64,000 bases of DNA from Armigeres subalbatus (lineage: Eukaryota; Arthropoda; Insecta; Diptera; Culicidae): positions 415,412,283-415,476,282 of the forward strand of contig NC_085140.1 of assembly GCF_024139115.2 (NCBI RefSeq), given 5' to 3'. How positions within the stretch are numbered: position 1 is the stretch's first letter; each line of letters begins with the position of its first letter. The notes under the pieces are model-generated. The model was not told the DNA's origin and did no database searches. It saw nothing but the letters and a program-made list of their open reading frames with translations. Below are positions 43,508 to 54,098 of this stretch, piece by piece. Position numbers and translations under genes: made by a program.

Positions 43508-45535
43508 GTGTGGTGGAACTGTGGAAGGAAGTAGGGGCCCCGAAGTAAAGGTTAGATTAGCGAATAAGGAAGTGGGAAGGAGAGATTAGAAGGGAAAGAG
43601 GTTAGGAAAGAGAAGCCGAATAAAGTGTGTCCTGTTAAAATACTGTGGTTTTCCTATTTGGAGTGCGAGAATTACCTGTCCGCGAGTTTCTTGAGGTGAG
43701 CGTGCCGACCCTGAGGCCGTTTGATTCAGGGAGTCTCTGTGTTGCTCGAGGTATACTTACCCATTAATTACAACCTCGAGTCTGGCAAATCATTTCAACT
43801 GTTGATATTTCAGAATGCCCACATTCTTTAATACTAAGACATTTTTTTTAGATTCCCAACATTATTTGAACCTTCATTCTCCAAATTCAGTAGACCCCCT
43901 AGGCCGCCTAGGTTCCCATTTATCTTCTAACGCCGCAGCGGTAAAGATGCCGCACTTCAGAGATCTAATAAAATGGATTTGATAAGTTACCACAAATGTA
44001 CGCGAGAGGGTGTGTTTTGTAGCGAAAATAATAAGTGAGAAGTAACAGCTCATTCTTATCAGTCAGAAAAGTAATATGATGGTTGTACACTTTTATTTAT
44101 GATTTATGAAGATTTTTCGTACGAGTTTGTGAAATTTTTTACGAATCCACATGTTTATTTCATTATGTGAATCCTCTAAAAAGCTTGTAGGTTATACTTG
44201 TAAGCAGTTTACGTTTTGAGTAAAAATTATAGTGATGCGGCGTCTCCCGAGCAAAAATTGAGAGCAAATTGATAACTAATTTTGTTGTTGTGAAATAGAC
44301 TAATTTCGATAACTCAGGATGATATCCTATTGATCGTTTTAACGGATAAAATAACAAAATGTATAGCAGAAAAATCTTACTGTGACATCAAATTGAAAAC
44401 TATTTCTGCTGTCGATGAGATCAAATAGAAAACTGATTTTGATATTGGTTTTGGATAACGACTTCAATTTGATGTCGATATAAAAATATGTTTTCTTTTT
44501 TCTCATTATGATGTCAGGCTTGGCTCGGGCTATCCCTTACAAACGGTGCCGCAAAAAATCAGGGTGAAATGCCGCACTTACCTATTATCATCACTTCAAT
44601 GAGTAATTACTTTTAAGTGGAAAAATCATGTGAAATACGAAGACCAAGATATTGCAAGGGATTAGGACTAGGAGGAGATTCTGTCCAGAAAATGCAGACG
44701 CCCTAGGATATTTGATCCTTTCGTAATAACATGCTCCAAAATTAAGGAATTATCCCTGCCCTTCTTTATTATTATCATGCACACTCACTACTGAAAATCA
44801 CAATAATGAAAATCAGATCAATTTACGCCCTAATCATTCGTTTTCAATTGTTATTAATATGAGCACATGTTATGATAATGAAATATAGCAACAGATACAC
44901 TATGAAAGAAAACCAGCAATGGAAAAAAACATTGCTTCTATGAATATAAGGATATCTTAGCATGTTGAACAAGTTTAATAAACGTCTTGAATATAGAAAA
45001 AGGCAACATGTGCAATTTTTAACGATTTGTGTAATTGATTGTTAGAGAAAAACAATAAAATAAAAGCCTATTAATGACACCTATTATTACACAGTAGAAA
45101 TAAGTAATTGCTCACAAGATGAATTTGTTTGTTTTTGGGTGGAAATACAATTATAAATAGATATGCTTTTATCGGACATGCTGATAAACATATCGTTTAT
45201 CGCCAAACAAAAAATATAATCCCATTTCTCCATTTCCCACGTGCGGCATCTCCCCCCTGAGGTGTGTCATCTCACCCGGATTTAACTTTTTTTGTACTGT
45301 AAATAGTACAGTCCGATTTTGTTTGTTTTGCAAATGACTAACTACAGCATGAAGTTGGATCTCTAAACTATCAAAAACATTAATATTAGTTTCGATTTAA
45401 CGGTTTTTTCTTAAAGAAATATCGATTTTTAAAAAGGTTTTGGCATCTCACCCGGATTTACCCTATGCGCATATGTTAGCGACGTTCTACCCAGGCAGAA
45501 GCCATGAACAGACTAACAAAACATGATATGGACTT
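43508..45535. other. Non-coding; beginning may belong to an older element
   Basis: 43508-43760 is GC-richer and purine-rich, like the left flank of the LTR element. The rest is A/T-rich. Phrases of the type ATGCCGCACTT and GGCATCTCACCCGGATTTA recur (about 43945, 44570, 45245, 45445), hinting at an old dispersed repeat, but no ends can be drawn. Confidence 0.35.
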
Positions 45536-45743
45536 GATTGATATAAGAGATAGAAGAACAGGCAACAATATCAAATATTTGCACCGAAATATCATTTAAA
45601 TATCAAGATATGCTATGGATAAGAACAAACTAATGGCACATGATATTGATCACTTATTACAAATAGCATAACATGATCTCACCATGATATTTTAGTGCAA
45701 AATAGAGATATTGTCGTCTGATCTTTTATCTCTTATATCAATC
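45536..45743. mobile_element. MITE with 16-bp perfect inverted ends, 208 bp
   Basis: GATTGATATAAGAGAT (45536-45551) is exactly complementary to 45728-45743. The interior is A/T-rich with repeated ACATGATAT motifs and has no coding capacity. The target duplication is not clear. Confidence 0.65.
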
Positions 45744-45745
45744 AT

Positions 45746-45862
45746 GGGGGTTGTCCAGAAACCACGTGGTCATATAGGGGGGGAAGGGGGGGGTTGAAAA
45801 ATGACCACGATAAGCCACATGAGGGGAGGGGGGGTGTTGCTCTCGAACCACGTGGTTTTTTT
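45746..45862. mobile_element. Short MITE-like repeat with CCACGTGGT ends
   Basis: GAAACCACGTGGTCAT near 45759 and GAACCACGTGGTTTTTT near 45846 bracket G-rich runs and TTGAAAAATGACCACG. The G-run/TTGAAAAA arrangement recalls the element at 8511-8668. It abuts the preceding MITE. Confidence 0.5.
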
Positions 45863-45982
45863 TACACGAAAAGCTTTTGGTGAATAACAATAACGGTGAA
45901 AAAAATACAAATCATTAAACGCAAAGCGCATCTTAGGACCGATAACCTCGTAGCGTCTTTTCAGCTCAGCGTTAAAAAGACG

Positions 45983-46204
45983 TAGGGGAAGTGCACCGGT
46001 TTTGGCCAACTTAGTGCTTAATTTGGCCAACCCTGAAAAATACATATTTTTCCAAAATAATCGATCAGTTGAAAGCAGCGTTGAAGCGTGAGGGATATAT
46101 CTTTCGTTGGAATTATTAAAACCCCCGCGAATTGCTTTATTTTTGGATTTATTCGCAAAATTGGCCAAATTAGGAACATGGCCAAAATCGGTACAGTTCC
46201 CCTA
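45983..46204. mobile_element. 222-bp MITE, copy 1 (TA-flanked)
   Basis: Starts TAGGGGAAGTGCACCGG and ends with the inverted CGGTACAGTTCCCCTA. The interior (AATCGATCAGTTGAAAGC, GGGATATATCTTTCGTTGG) is shared almost exactly with 49266-49487. TA at both ends suggests Tc1/mariner-type mobilisation. Open frames over it are incidental. Confidence 0.8.
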
Positions 46205-46960
46205 GGTGTGCATCGAGAAAAACTGGTAACGCAGCGTCGGTCGCAACGCCCATGCATATCTGCGTTATTTGACCATCTTAACCTTAGATCCTACTTCCAT
46301 AAAAAAATAAACGAAAAAAAGGGTGCGAATCAGTCTCAATTTCCACAAAAAAAATTTGAAAGGAAAAATGGGAATATATAAAAAAAATCCGTCACGCCAC
46401 GCCACCGCCGCAGATGGTATTTGGCATCACGCTGCCGACACTTTTGCATCAGCGGACTGCAGCTACACTTTTGAAAAATGTTCATGTTTTTACAATAATC
46501 CATGAAAAAACCTCAAAAGAATTTCTTGTGGATATTCAGGAAAAATCCAGTAAAGAAAGTTCCTGTAGAAACTTTGACAATACTTCATACAATCCTAATT
46601 AAGTGCTGGCATTTCAAATGATTTTTGAACAATTCTCTCTGAAAAATTTTGCTTGGAAATTTTGCTACAAATTGTTAATGAAAAAAAAAAACAAAACATC
46701 TCCAGTGTAAATTCCGAAAATATTTCCTTAAAACTCCGAAAAAAATTCCATGTGAATTCTGTCTGAAAATTCAAAGCAGAAAAGAAAAGAAAATTCAAAG
46801 CAGGAAATACATATAATTTTCGGTAGAAAAAAATATATCATATTTTCATATTTTTCTTTACATTCTAATGAATCTCTCCGACAAGTTCTTCCGAATCTTC
46901 ACCGGAAATTCTTCTTCATTTCCAAAAGAAGTTTTACGAACATTTTAAGGAGAACACTTC
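46205..46960. other. Non-coding, start of decayed repeat region
   Basis: No gene. From about 46500 irregular GAAATTCTTC/GAATTTCC motifs appear. Confidence 0.35.
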
Positions 46961-49000
46961 AAAATGTTCAGTCTCCAGTTAGCCTTGCGAGCAAAAGCGT
47001 AGGATTGCCAATCCGGAGTTGGCGAGTTCGATTCTCGTTCCTGTTTAGGATATTTTTGGGTGGGAAACATTCTCGACACCCTAGGTATAGAGTATCCATC
47101 GTACTTGCTACACAAGATATATAATCGTGCAATGGCTGGCATTTATAACTGAGGAAATGCTAATAGAATATACTAAGTTGAAAAGTAGACCATCTTCCAG
47201 ATGAAATATGGAGCCATAGAAGAAGAAGAAGACTTCTAAATTTTTCAAGAAAAAATCTTCTGAATTTCTAAGCGATTTTAAACACCCAATGCCACATGAA
47301 ACACTTTGATATTTCCGTTGATTTTTTGTTTTTGGATTTTTTTTTCAAATTTGTAATTTTGAAATGATAATTTTCCGGAACACTTTTTTGCGCTCTTTGT
47401 GAATTCTATCACATTTTTAAAATTTTCCACGTATTCTTTTATTCGAGGCATTATTTAGAATTTCCACGGATTCATTCTTCTTCGGGAAGTCATTTTGATT
47501 TCTTTGTAGGTTCAGCTTTAATTTCTTTACCATGCAAAGATTCACAGAAAATGATTTAGAAATTTTAAGGAATTATCACAGAAAATTACCTAATTCATCA
47601 GAATATCTTTAAAATTTTGATTAATTTTTTAAGGTTCCTACTGGAAATACTTCAAAAGTACAGCCTTTGCAAATACAACAGAAGTACAATTTTTTCGTTA
47701 TTTCCACTTGTAAAAACGTCGGAATTTCCTCGGGAAATTCATTATAGGTGTTTTAGATGAACTTTTTTCGATTTTCTACTGGAAAATCTTAGGAGTTTCC
47801 ATCAGAAATATTTTGGCATATTCCGAAATAATTTCTTTTGGAAATTAAAAAAATAGTGAAAATTTCTAAGAATTTCTCATGGAAAATAAAAAAAAACCCT
47901 TGGAAATTTAGGTACAAGAATTTCCTTTGAAGATTCATTAAAGTTGCTCAGGATTTTGAAAAAAAAAGTAAGCTGGATATTTTTTTAATTTATACTGGAA
48001 ATTCTTCGGAATTCGATGTTTATTGGAATTTTCATCGTAAATATGCATTTCGGATCCTTCTATGGATTCTTCTAGTTCTTCAAAATTTCAATCGAACACT
48101 TTTCGGAACTCTTTCACGGAATTTCGGAAAAAAAATGTCGTTGAAATTCTAAAGTTTTTTTTCGTGGAGACTCCGAAGAATTTCTTGTCAATATTCCGAA
48201 GGGTTTCCCTTGCAACTCCAGAATAATTATTCTTGAACATACAGAAGATCTTGAAATTTAAAATTAATCCAAGCAATAAATGTAGGCAATAATTTAGGCT
48301 TAAGAAGCCTAGTTTTTATGATATTGAAGAATTAGGATAATTGATCGAAAAATTTAATAGTGCACCTAAATGTTCTAAATGCACAAAATTCTAGTAGTGC
48401 GTATGAAAAAGGTTATGACATAGAGATGCTTGCATTCAACGTGAAATTCTAAATAAAATGCTTTTCAAATTCATAAAAGGGTCTTAGAAATAAGGAGATT
48501 CCTGCGATATGAAAAAAAGTTGAAGTGTTCCAGAAAAAAACACTCTAATTCCTAAAACAATCTAGGTTAAAAAATAGTGTTATAATAACGATTGAAATTA
48601 AATTCCAAAACAAATCTCAACTCTTTCAGGACGAATGTTTCATATATGCTTAGAGAGCTAGGCCACCATTTTCTTCAGCAAGATTATTCATCTAGATATT
48701 GGCTTTACAGAAAAATATGGGAGCTCAAATTTGACTGACCCTGAAAATTCAGATATCCGAAACCTTGGGAAATTCTCCGGATTCTAAGAGAGAGCAAGAG
48801 GTTAATATATCTTAAGAATTTCCAGTACCTCCAGAGCTACGGAAGGTCTCAAATACTCTTAGGCATCTGTAGGAATATTCAGTGATGAACTTTATAATTA
48901 TTTAAAAAAATCACTAATAAAGAAATAAAAAAAATATAGGGATATTTTGGAAAATTTCTAAGCCATTACAAATTTTTCTGGAAATTAAAACATATTCGCG
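46500..49000. repeat. Diffuse decayed GGAAATTC/GAATTTCC repeat region
   Basis: Across this region, interrupted by the SINE, short motifs such as GAATTTCCTCGGGAAATTC (near 47711), CTGGAAATTCTTCGG and GAATTTCCTTTGAAGATTC recur at irregular spacing in both orientations. They are too diverged to define a unit. They look like the sequence at 23480-23910. Confidence 0.4.
46970..47235 (+). mobile_element. tRNA-derived SINE, Feilai-like
   Basis: The head contains a B-box-like GAGTTCGATTCTCGTTCC (about 47024-47041) preceded at tRNA spacing by an A-box-like stretch. The body (GACACCCTAGGTATAGAGTATCCATCGTAC..., then AATAGAATATACTAAGTTGAAAAG) and the GAAGAAGAAGAAG tail match my memory of the Aedes SINE Feilai. 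RNA polymerase III would transcribe it and a LINE would supply mobility. The 5' boundary and the duplication are uncertain. Confidence 0.6.
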
Positions 49001-49265
49001 AGTCCACATTTTTTTGTATTCTCCTGATGCATCGAAGGTGTGCGAGTTCTAGATAGCAGTCTGGGGGGAGCTTCTTGAATTTTTTTTTTCACAGGAAAAT
49101 TTTCTTCTAAAAATTTCATCTCTAAGGGGAGAGATTTATATACCCAACCATAAAATAATAGATTCTACCAGTTCCACGCTGATTTCCAATTTTTATTTCG
49201 TTTTAAGCATGTTTGCGGTAACCCATCAAAAATTAAAGTTTTTTGATCTTCTGGTAAAAAACATC
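49001..49265. other. Non-coding, nothing recognised
   Basis: A/T-rich sequence with no gene. Confidence 0.35.
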
Positions 49266-49487
49266 TAGGGGAAGTGCACCGGTTTGGGCCAACTTAGTGC
49301 CCAATTTGGCCAACCCTGGAAAATACATATTTTTCATAAACAATCGATCAGTTGAAAGCGGCGTTGAACCGTGAGGGATATATCTTTCGTTGGAATTAAT
49401 AAAACCCTCGCGAATTGCTTTATTTTTGGAGTTAATCGCAAAATTGGCCAAATTAGGAACATGGCCAAATCCGGTACAGTTCCCCTA
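49266..49487. mobile_element. 222-bp MITE, copy 2 (TA-flanked)
   Basis: Same length, ends and interior as 45983-46204, with scattered substitutions. Same orientation. Confidence 0.8.
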
Positions 49488-50060
49488 CCTCCAAGAAGCG
49501 GATACCAGAATTCACTGTGAAGAAAATCTGTAAACAATTTTCAAACATACATGCACTACCCGTCAAAGGTATGAAAGCTTAATAAACCGTTAGAAATAGT
49601 GTTTAAATCCCACTTAATGGTCCTGGGGCCATCCGGAGAAGTGGGTCAACTTCAGTGGGTCAAAAAGTTCCGGAATATACGAGAAAATTGTTTTTTCAAA
49701 TATGAGAAATATGCGACTGAAGCAAATAAAAATGAAGGTTACTAAATGGTCCAACAGACCATTGGAACATCCGGAGCAGTAATTAATTTTAAAATTTCAT
49801 CCCAGAATGTTGCCACTTTTTTTAGAAAGGTTAACGTCATTGGAGCACTACGGGTGAGCGTCAAGTGATCATCTGGGTGCATATTCTTGAAATTCGCAAG
49901 GACTTTTCATTGACTCCGGGCCTCTGGAAGTACCGAAACATCCCGGGCAGTGATAACTTGTGATATTTTTACAAACCATTTAATATACAGTTTTAGAAGC
50001 TATATCATTGCGAGGACCATTCATTATTGTAAGTAGTCCTCCGAGGCTTCCGAAAAGGTG
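49488..50060. other. Non-coding, nothing recognised
   Basis: No gene seen. Repeated phrases about ATCCGGAGAAG / ATCCGGAGCAG (near 49634 and 49779) suggest an old duplicated segment. Confidence 0.35.
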
Positions 50061-50106
50061 GTGCGTTGCTTCCGTATTCAGTGGCGTGCCCTTGAAAACG
50101 CGAGTA
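50061..50106. mobile_element. Half-arm copy of the TTAA foldback MITE
   Basis: TGCGTTGCTTCCGTATTC and GTGCCCTTGAAAACGCGAG match the right arm of the element at 19486-19686. Only this arm is present. Confidence 0.7.
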
Positions 50107-52540
50107 GAATTAAATTAGGTGTCCAGGAGAAATGTTCTTAAGTGAAGATCTAAGATCACTATCAAAATTCACGCTATTATTCATACATCGTTTATCATTG
50201 AAATCAGGGCTCACTTGGATAAGGCTTGTTATTCAAATTCGCCGTTTGTTGTGGTAAAGTGAGTACAAAATCTTACGAGCAGAACTCATTAATTCCAGGC
50301 TCTCGCTATCCCTTTCTCTTTTCCCACATTCGTTGTTGTTGTTTATAAGAAAAAAATTCATCAAAATTTCACCATCAAATTCGTTATTTCTCTGCATGAT
50401 GCTTATATTGGAGTTGGTAAATGTTCAGACTTGCTCCATCAGATGACATACAGAAATAATATTCTTTTGGATCGTTAATGAACCGTTTATATATTCGCTC
50501 GTTCCAGTGGACAATGTACTATCCGACAATAGGGAAAGATCGAAATTAATTTTTAAAAGCCAATAATTTCTCACTTGCCGCTCGCTTGCGATGTCAATCG
50601 AATCTGTATCTTCATTACTTTCAACTAATAAATTAATTTCGATAAAGTCACGCGGTGGTCAAAACTAGTTTATTGTGGTTTTCACAGCCGTATTAAGGAG
50701 CAGGAAGTAAAACCTTCCGCTTGATATATAAAATCCACCCACATGTCTTATACTTATTTTAAAAAAAACAGTTGTTCTTATGTATGGCGACAATTGGTAC
50801 ACCCACCCTATGATTAAGATTTTCCTTATTTTTTAGATGGCATCGGCTAGCTTTTAAATACTGCATGAGTTAAAATTACCCATGAAAATCGTTACAGCTA
50901 AGACATTAGAGCAGTCTTTGTTCGATATTAGCATAATGTAAACAGGATCACACGTTTGTTTGAGAAACTGCATAAGTAACATTTTTGACCAAAATGAGAT
51001 TTTTATATATTCTGAATTCTCGTCCAAAAATACGTATTCTGGCAAAAAATACGAAAAAAAAAAAATTTTGTTCAGGAATGTAGGGTAAATCACTACTTGG
51101 GCCTATGGACCCGGTTCCCGGCTCACTGCACAGAAAACTAATGATTTATACTGTTTGAAAGCCATTGGTTCATGATTGATAATTTTTAAAAAGTCTCCCA
51201 TTTATTTTTCACAATACTCAATATTTTTCAACCACTTGTTTTACTCCTAATTGATCCAGTTGTAGAAAATGAAAATGTAGATTTCAAAATTTCGCTCACC
51301 GATGCCACACCACTGAGCCGGAGTGATTCTTTCCACTTTTACAAAACGGTATCATCAAATAAACACCTACCTGAAAATCGTCACAGTGCTCGATACAACA
51401 ATTGCTTGAAGCTGTTAATCACTACACCATAATTCTAAACACACGCGCTTCAATTCTTCCTAATTTTTCGTTTCACTAGAACTTATTTAAACACATGAGA
51501 ATACATTTTAAAATGTATTCTCAAACCGAACAAAAAATCACCTCGGCCCAAGAACTTCTTGCCGCACCGTGCTGCCATAACGTCAGGAGTATGAAAATGA
51601 TCCTTCATTGTTAATAGGAAAACTGTCTAATACGTTGACGCTATCATGTTATTTATAATACTCTCGATTTCAAAAGGTGAAAAAAATTATTGTTTTATTG
51701 TTTTTAAGTATTTTGAAGAAATTTGGATGAGTAAATATATCTTTTCAACTAAATAAAAATGATTATGAATAATACCATCTGGCATCTTGCTGTCGTGGAA
51801 CGTGCATATTTTTGTTTACGTCGAATTTTCTACCGTCCCGAGAGAGAAAGAGAGTAATAAGTTGAGAGATTGAGCGAAATTTTGCTTAGGCCGGGAACTG
51901 GTTTGGAAGTGGGCCGGAAATTAAATCGCTATGACTGAAATGAGTGCTGCACCTCGTTAATTAAAATCAAATAAAAGCTTTTTTGAACGATATTTAGCAC
52001 GGATAGCTATTTTTTAATCAGAAGTGAACCTCAATGCAGTCTTATACAGCCCACAAAGTTCAGGAAAAGCTGCTTCCTGTCATAAATATCAATTAAATAA
52101 TGCAGTCGTATGCAAGTTAGGCCGGGAATGGGGTAAGAAACCCTATGATTTTTTTTTTCGTTTGTTTGAGAAACTACATATGTCCACGCACTTTGAAGAG
52201 CAATTGTGGAATACTGCTTACAGTTTTTGCACTGGAAGTGTCCGTGGGCGTTGAGTTTTGACAAAAACTATTGATTTGTATCGAAGAAATCGTAAGATTT
52301 GGTGTCAATTTGTTCTAAAACAGTTTTTTGTTGTTTTCTCGAAATTGTGTAAAATGGACTTATGCAGTTTCTCAAACAAATGATTCATTTGTCATCGCTA
52401 ATAGGCGTTTACGTTATGCTAATTTCGCGCTACATAGTATTGTCGGATAGTGCCTTGCCCGCTAGTACTAGCGAATATGTAAACTGGCCATAACGGGCGA
52501 AACAAACTGACGCCCTTTTATTCTGAACATAGTTTCTCAA
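50107..52540. other. Non-coding tract with long-range inverted repeats
   Basis: Inverted partner sequences include ACTATCCGACAATA (about 50517) with its complement near 52437, and TTTGAGAAACTGCATAAGT (about 50958) with its complement near 52358. A further direct copy lies at about 52163. They are collinear, so 50490-52480 may be one decayed element with long inverted ends. No coding domain inside. Confidence 0.4.
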
Positions 52541-52878
52541 CGATACGGAAAATGCTGGGTAAAGCGTACCATTGGTACTTCGCGTACTTGAAGGAATAAA
52601 ATAGACCCCCTCTTACCCAGCAACTTCTATCCCTACCTCCCCGTGGTGCTGGCCGGGATACGAGCAACCTTAGGGAAGATCGGGTAACCAACCCCGGTGG
52701 GAACTATGGTCGTATGCTGACAGGGAAGGGAGGATTTGCTCCTCTCCGGAGGTGCAAATTTTACTGAGCGTCTGTTCTCCATGTCAGGATCGGCTCACTA
52801 CAGCGTCTGTTCTCCATGTTAGGGGCGGCTGATCATCGTCCGAGTGCCAGCGAGGGACTCTAAGTGAAACTTTGTACC

Positions 52879-53108
52879 ATGGTCCTCCGGAAATTTAGAA
52901 GGTTTGGTGTCAGGCCCTGCAAGCCAGCCTTTAAAAAACATACGCAACGAACAATCAACAAGAGAGTACGGACCCGAACCATCGGCGAAGACCACTGCGA
53001 CGAAAAGTTACTAGCGATTGGAAACTCGGTTCGTGGAACTGCAAATCTCTCAACTTCATCTGGAGTACACGCATACTCGCCGATGTGCTCAAGGACCGTG
53101 GATTCGGC
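52879..53108 (+). pseudogene. Family B upstream frame (possible ORF1 or leader of ORF2)
   Basis: ATG at 52879 opens a frame reading VLRKFRRFGVRPCKP, then KRVRTRTIGEDHCDE, a basic and Cys-containing peptide. The endonuclease frame (GSWNCKSL) begins in the -1 frame relative to it, after GACGAAAAG. Copy 1 (about 36025-35860, minus) has the same arrangement and the same spacing, although its upstream frame carries a TAA. It could be a small ORF1, or the start of a frameshift-expressed polyprotein. Confidence 0.4.
53101..53108. repeat. 8-bp target site duplication GATTCGGC (left)
   Basis: Identical to 54091-54098. The uninterrupted site is seen in family B copy 1. Confidence 0.9.
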
Positions 53109-54090
53109 CAGTGTTGGTAAAATCACTCATACATCTTAATCAGAGCATTAGTGATTAATCATAGATTTAATCATGATTAATGAATAATGGGATATTTAAT
53201 CATTATTCATTAATCATAATCATTAAAAATGGTGATTTAATCATTATTCACTAATCGTTAATCATAGAATTTTATGTTTAATCATTAATCACTAATCATA
53301 TTCAAAATTGTTTTGAGTTCATTAATTAATCATCAGTTTTAATCATTGCATACATCACTTTTATTCATTAATCTTCAATCATAATCATATAATGTTTATA
53401 CCTTTTAATTACCCAATTTGGAAGAAAGGTTTTTTGATTATTGATCACTATGCAATTCATTCTATTTTATTTTTCATAATCATTAATCATTAATCATATC
53501 GATCGTTAATCATTAATCATACACATATTGAGCCAACATTAAATCACGATCTGTAATCGTTAATCATTCTTCAAATGTTTTATTCATCAATCACAATCGT
53601 TAATCATTGTCGAAAATTAATTTAATCGTTAATCATAATCATTAATCATTGCCAAATATGAATAAATCAATAATCATAATCTTTAATCATAAAGTTAAAG
53701 GATTTAATCATAACAAATTTAATCATTCATTGGAAGCTTTATTCATTAACGCTCTGATCTTAATCAACGAGCGCCACCTGTGCGATCGAAATCGTCTGCG
53801 ATTTTAAAGGAATGCATCACGCTTGAATTTTTCATGCTAAAACGCATCATTTCACTCATTTGCCAAAAAAACATTTTGGTTTAAAAATGCATTTGAAATC
53901 AATTTGGGGGCAATTTATTGCTTATACATAAAAGAGTGTCTAATATTTATGCGACAAACGTCAATTCACTGTTTTTAACGAAGGAGAACAAAAGAAAATC
54001 TACGATTAGGTGCTGAGTTTCGTGCCTTTCAACTCACGCTTGATTTGAATCATCCATGAGTTTTGAGATTTTGAGTTTTTACCAACACTG
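53109..54090. mobile_element. Non-autonomous hAT element full of TAATCATT repeats, 982 bp
   Basis: Ends are CAGTGTTGGTAAAA and its inverted partner TTTTTACCAACACTG, with the 8-bp duplication GATTCGGC. About 53130-53760 is a dense irregular array of TTAATCATTAATCAT and variants. The empty site in family B copy 1 proves the boundaries. No transposase motif. Confidence 0.92.
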
Positions 54091-54098
54091 GATTCGGC
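54091..54098. repeat. 8-bp target site duplication GATTCGGC (right)
   Basis: Matches 53101-53108. Confidence 0.9.
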
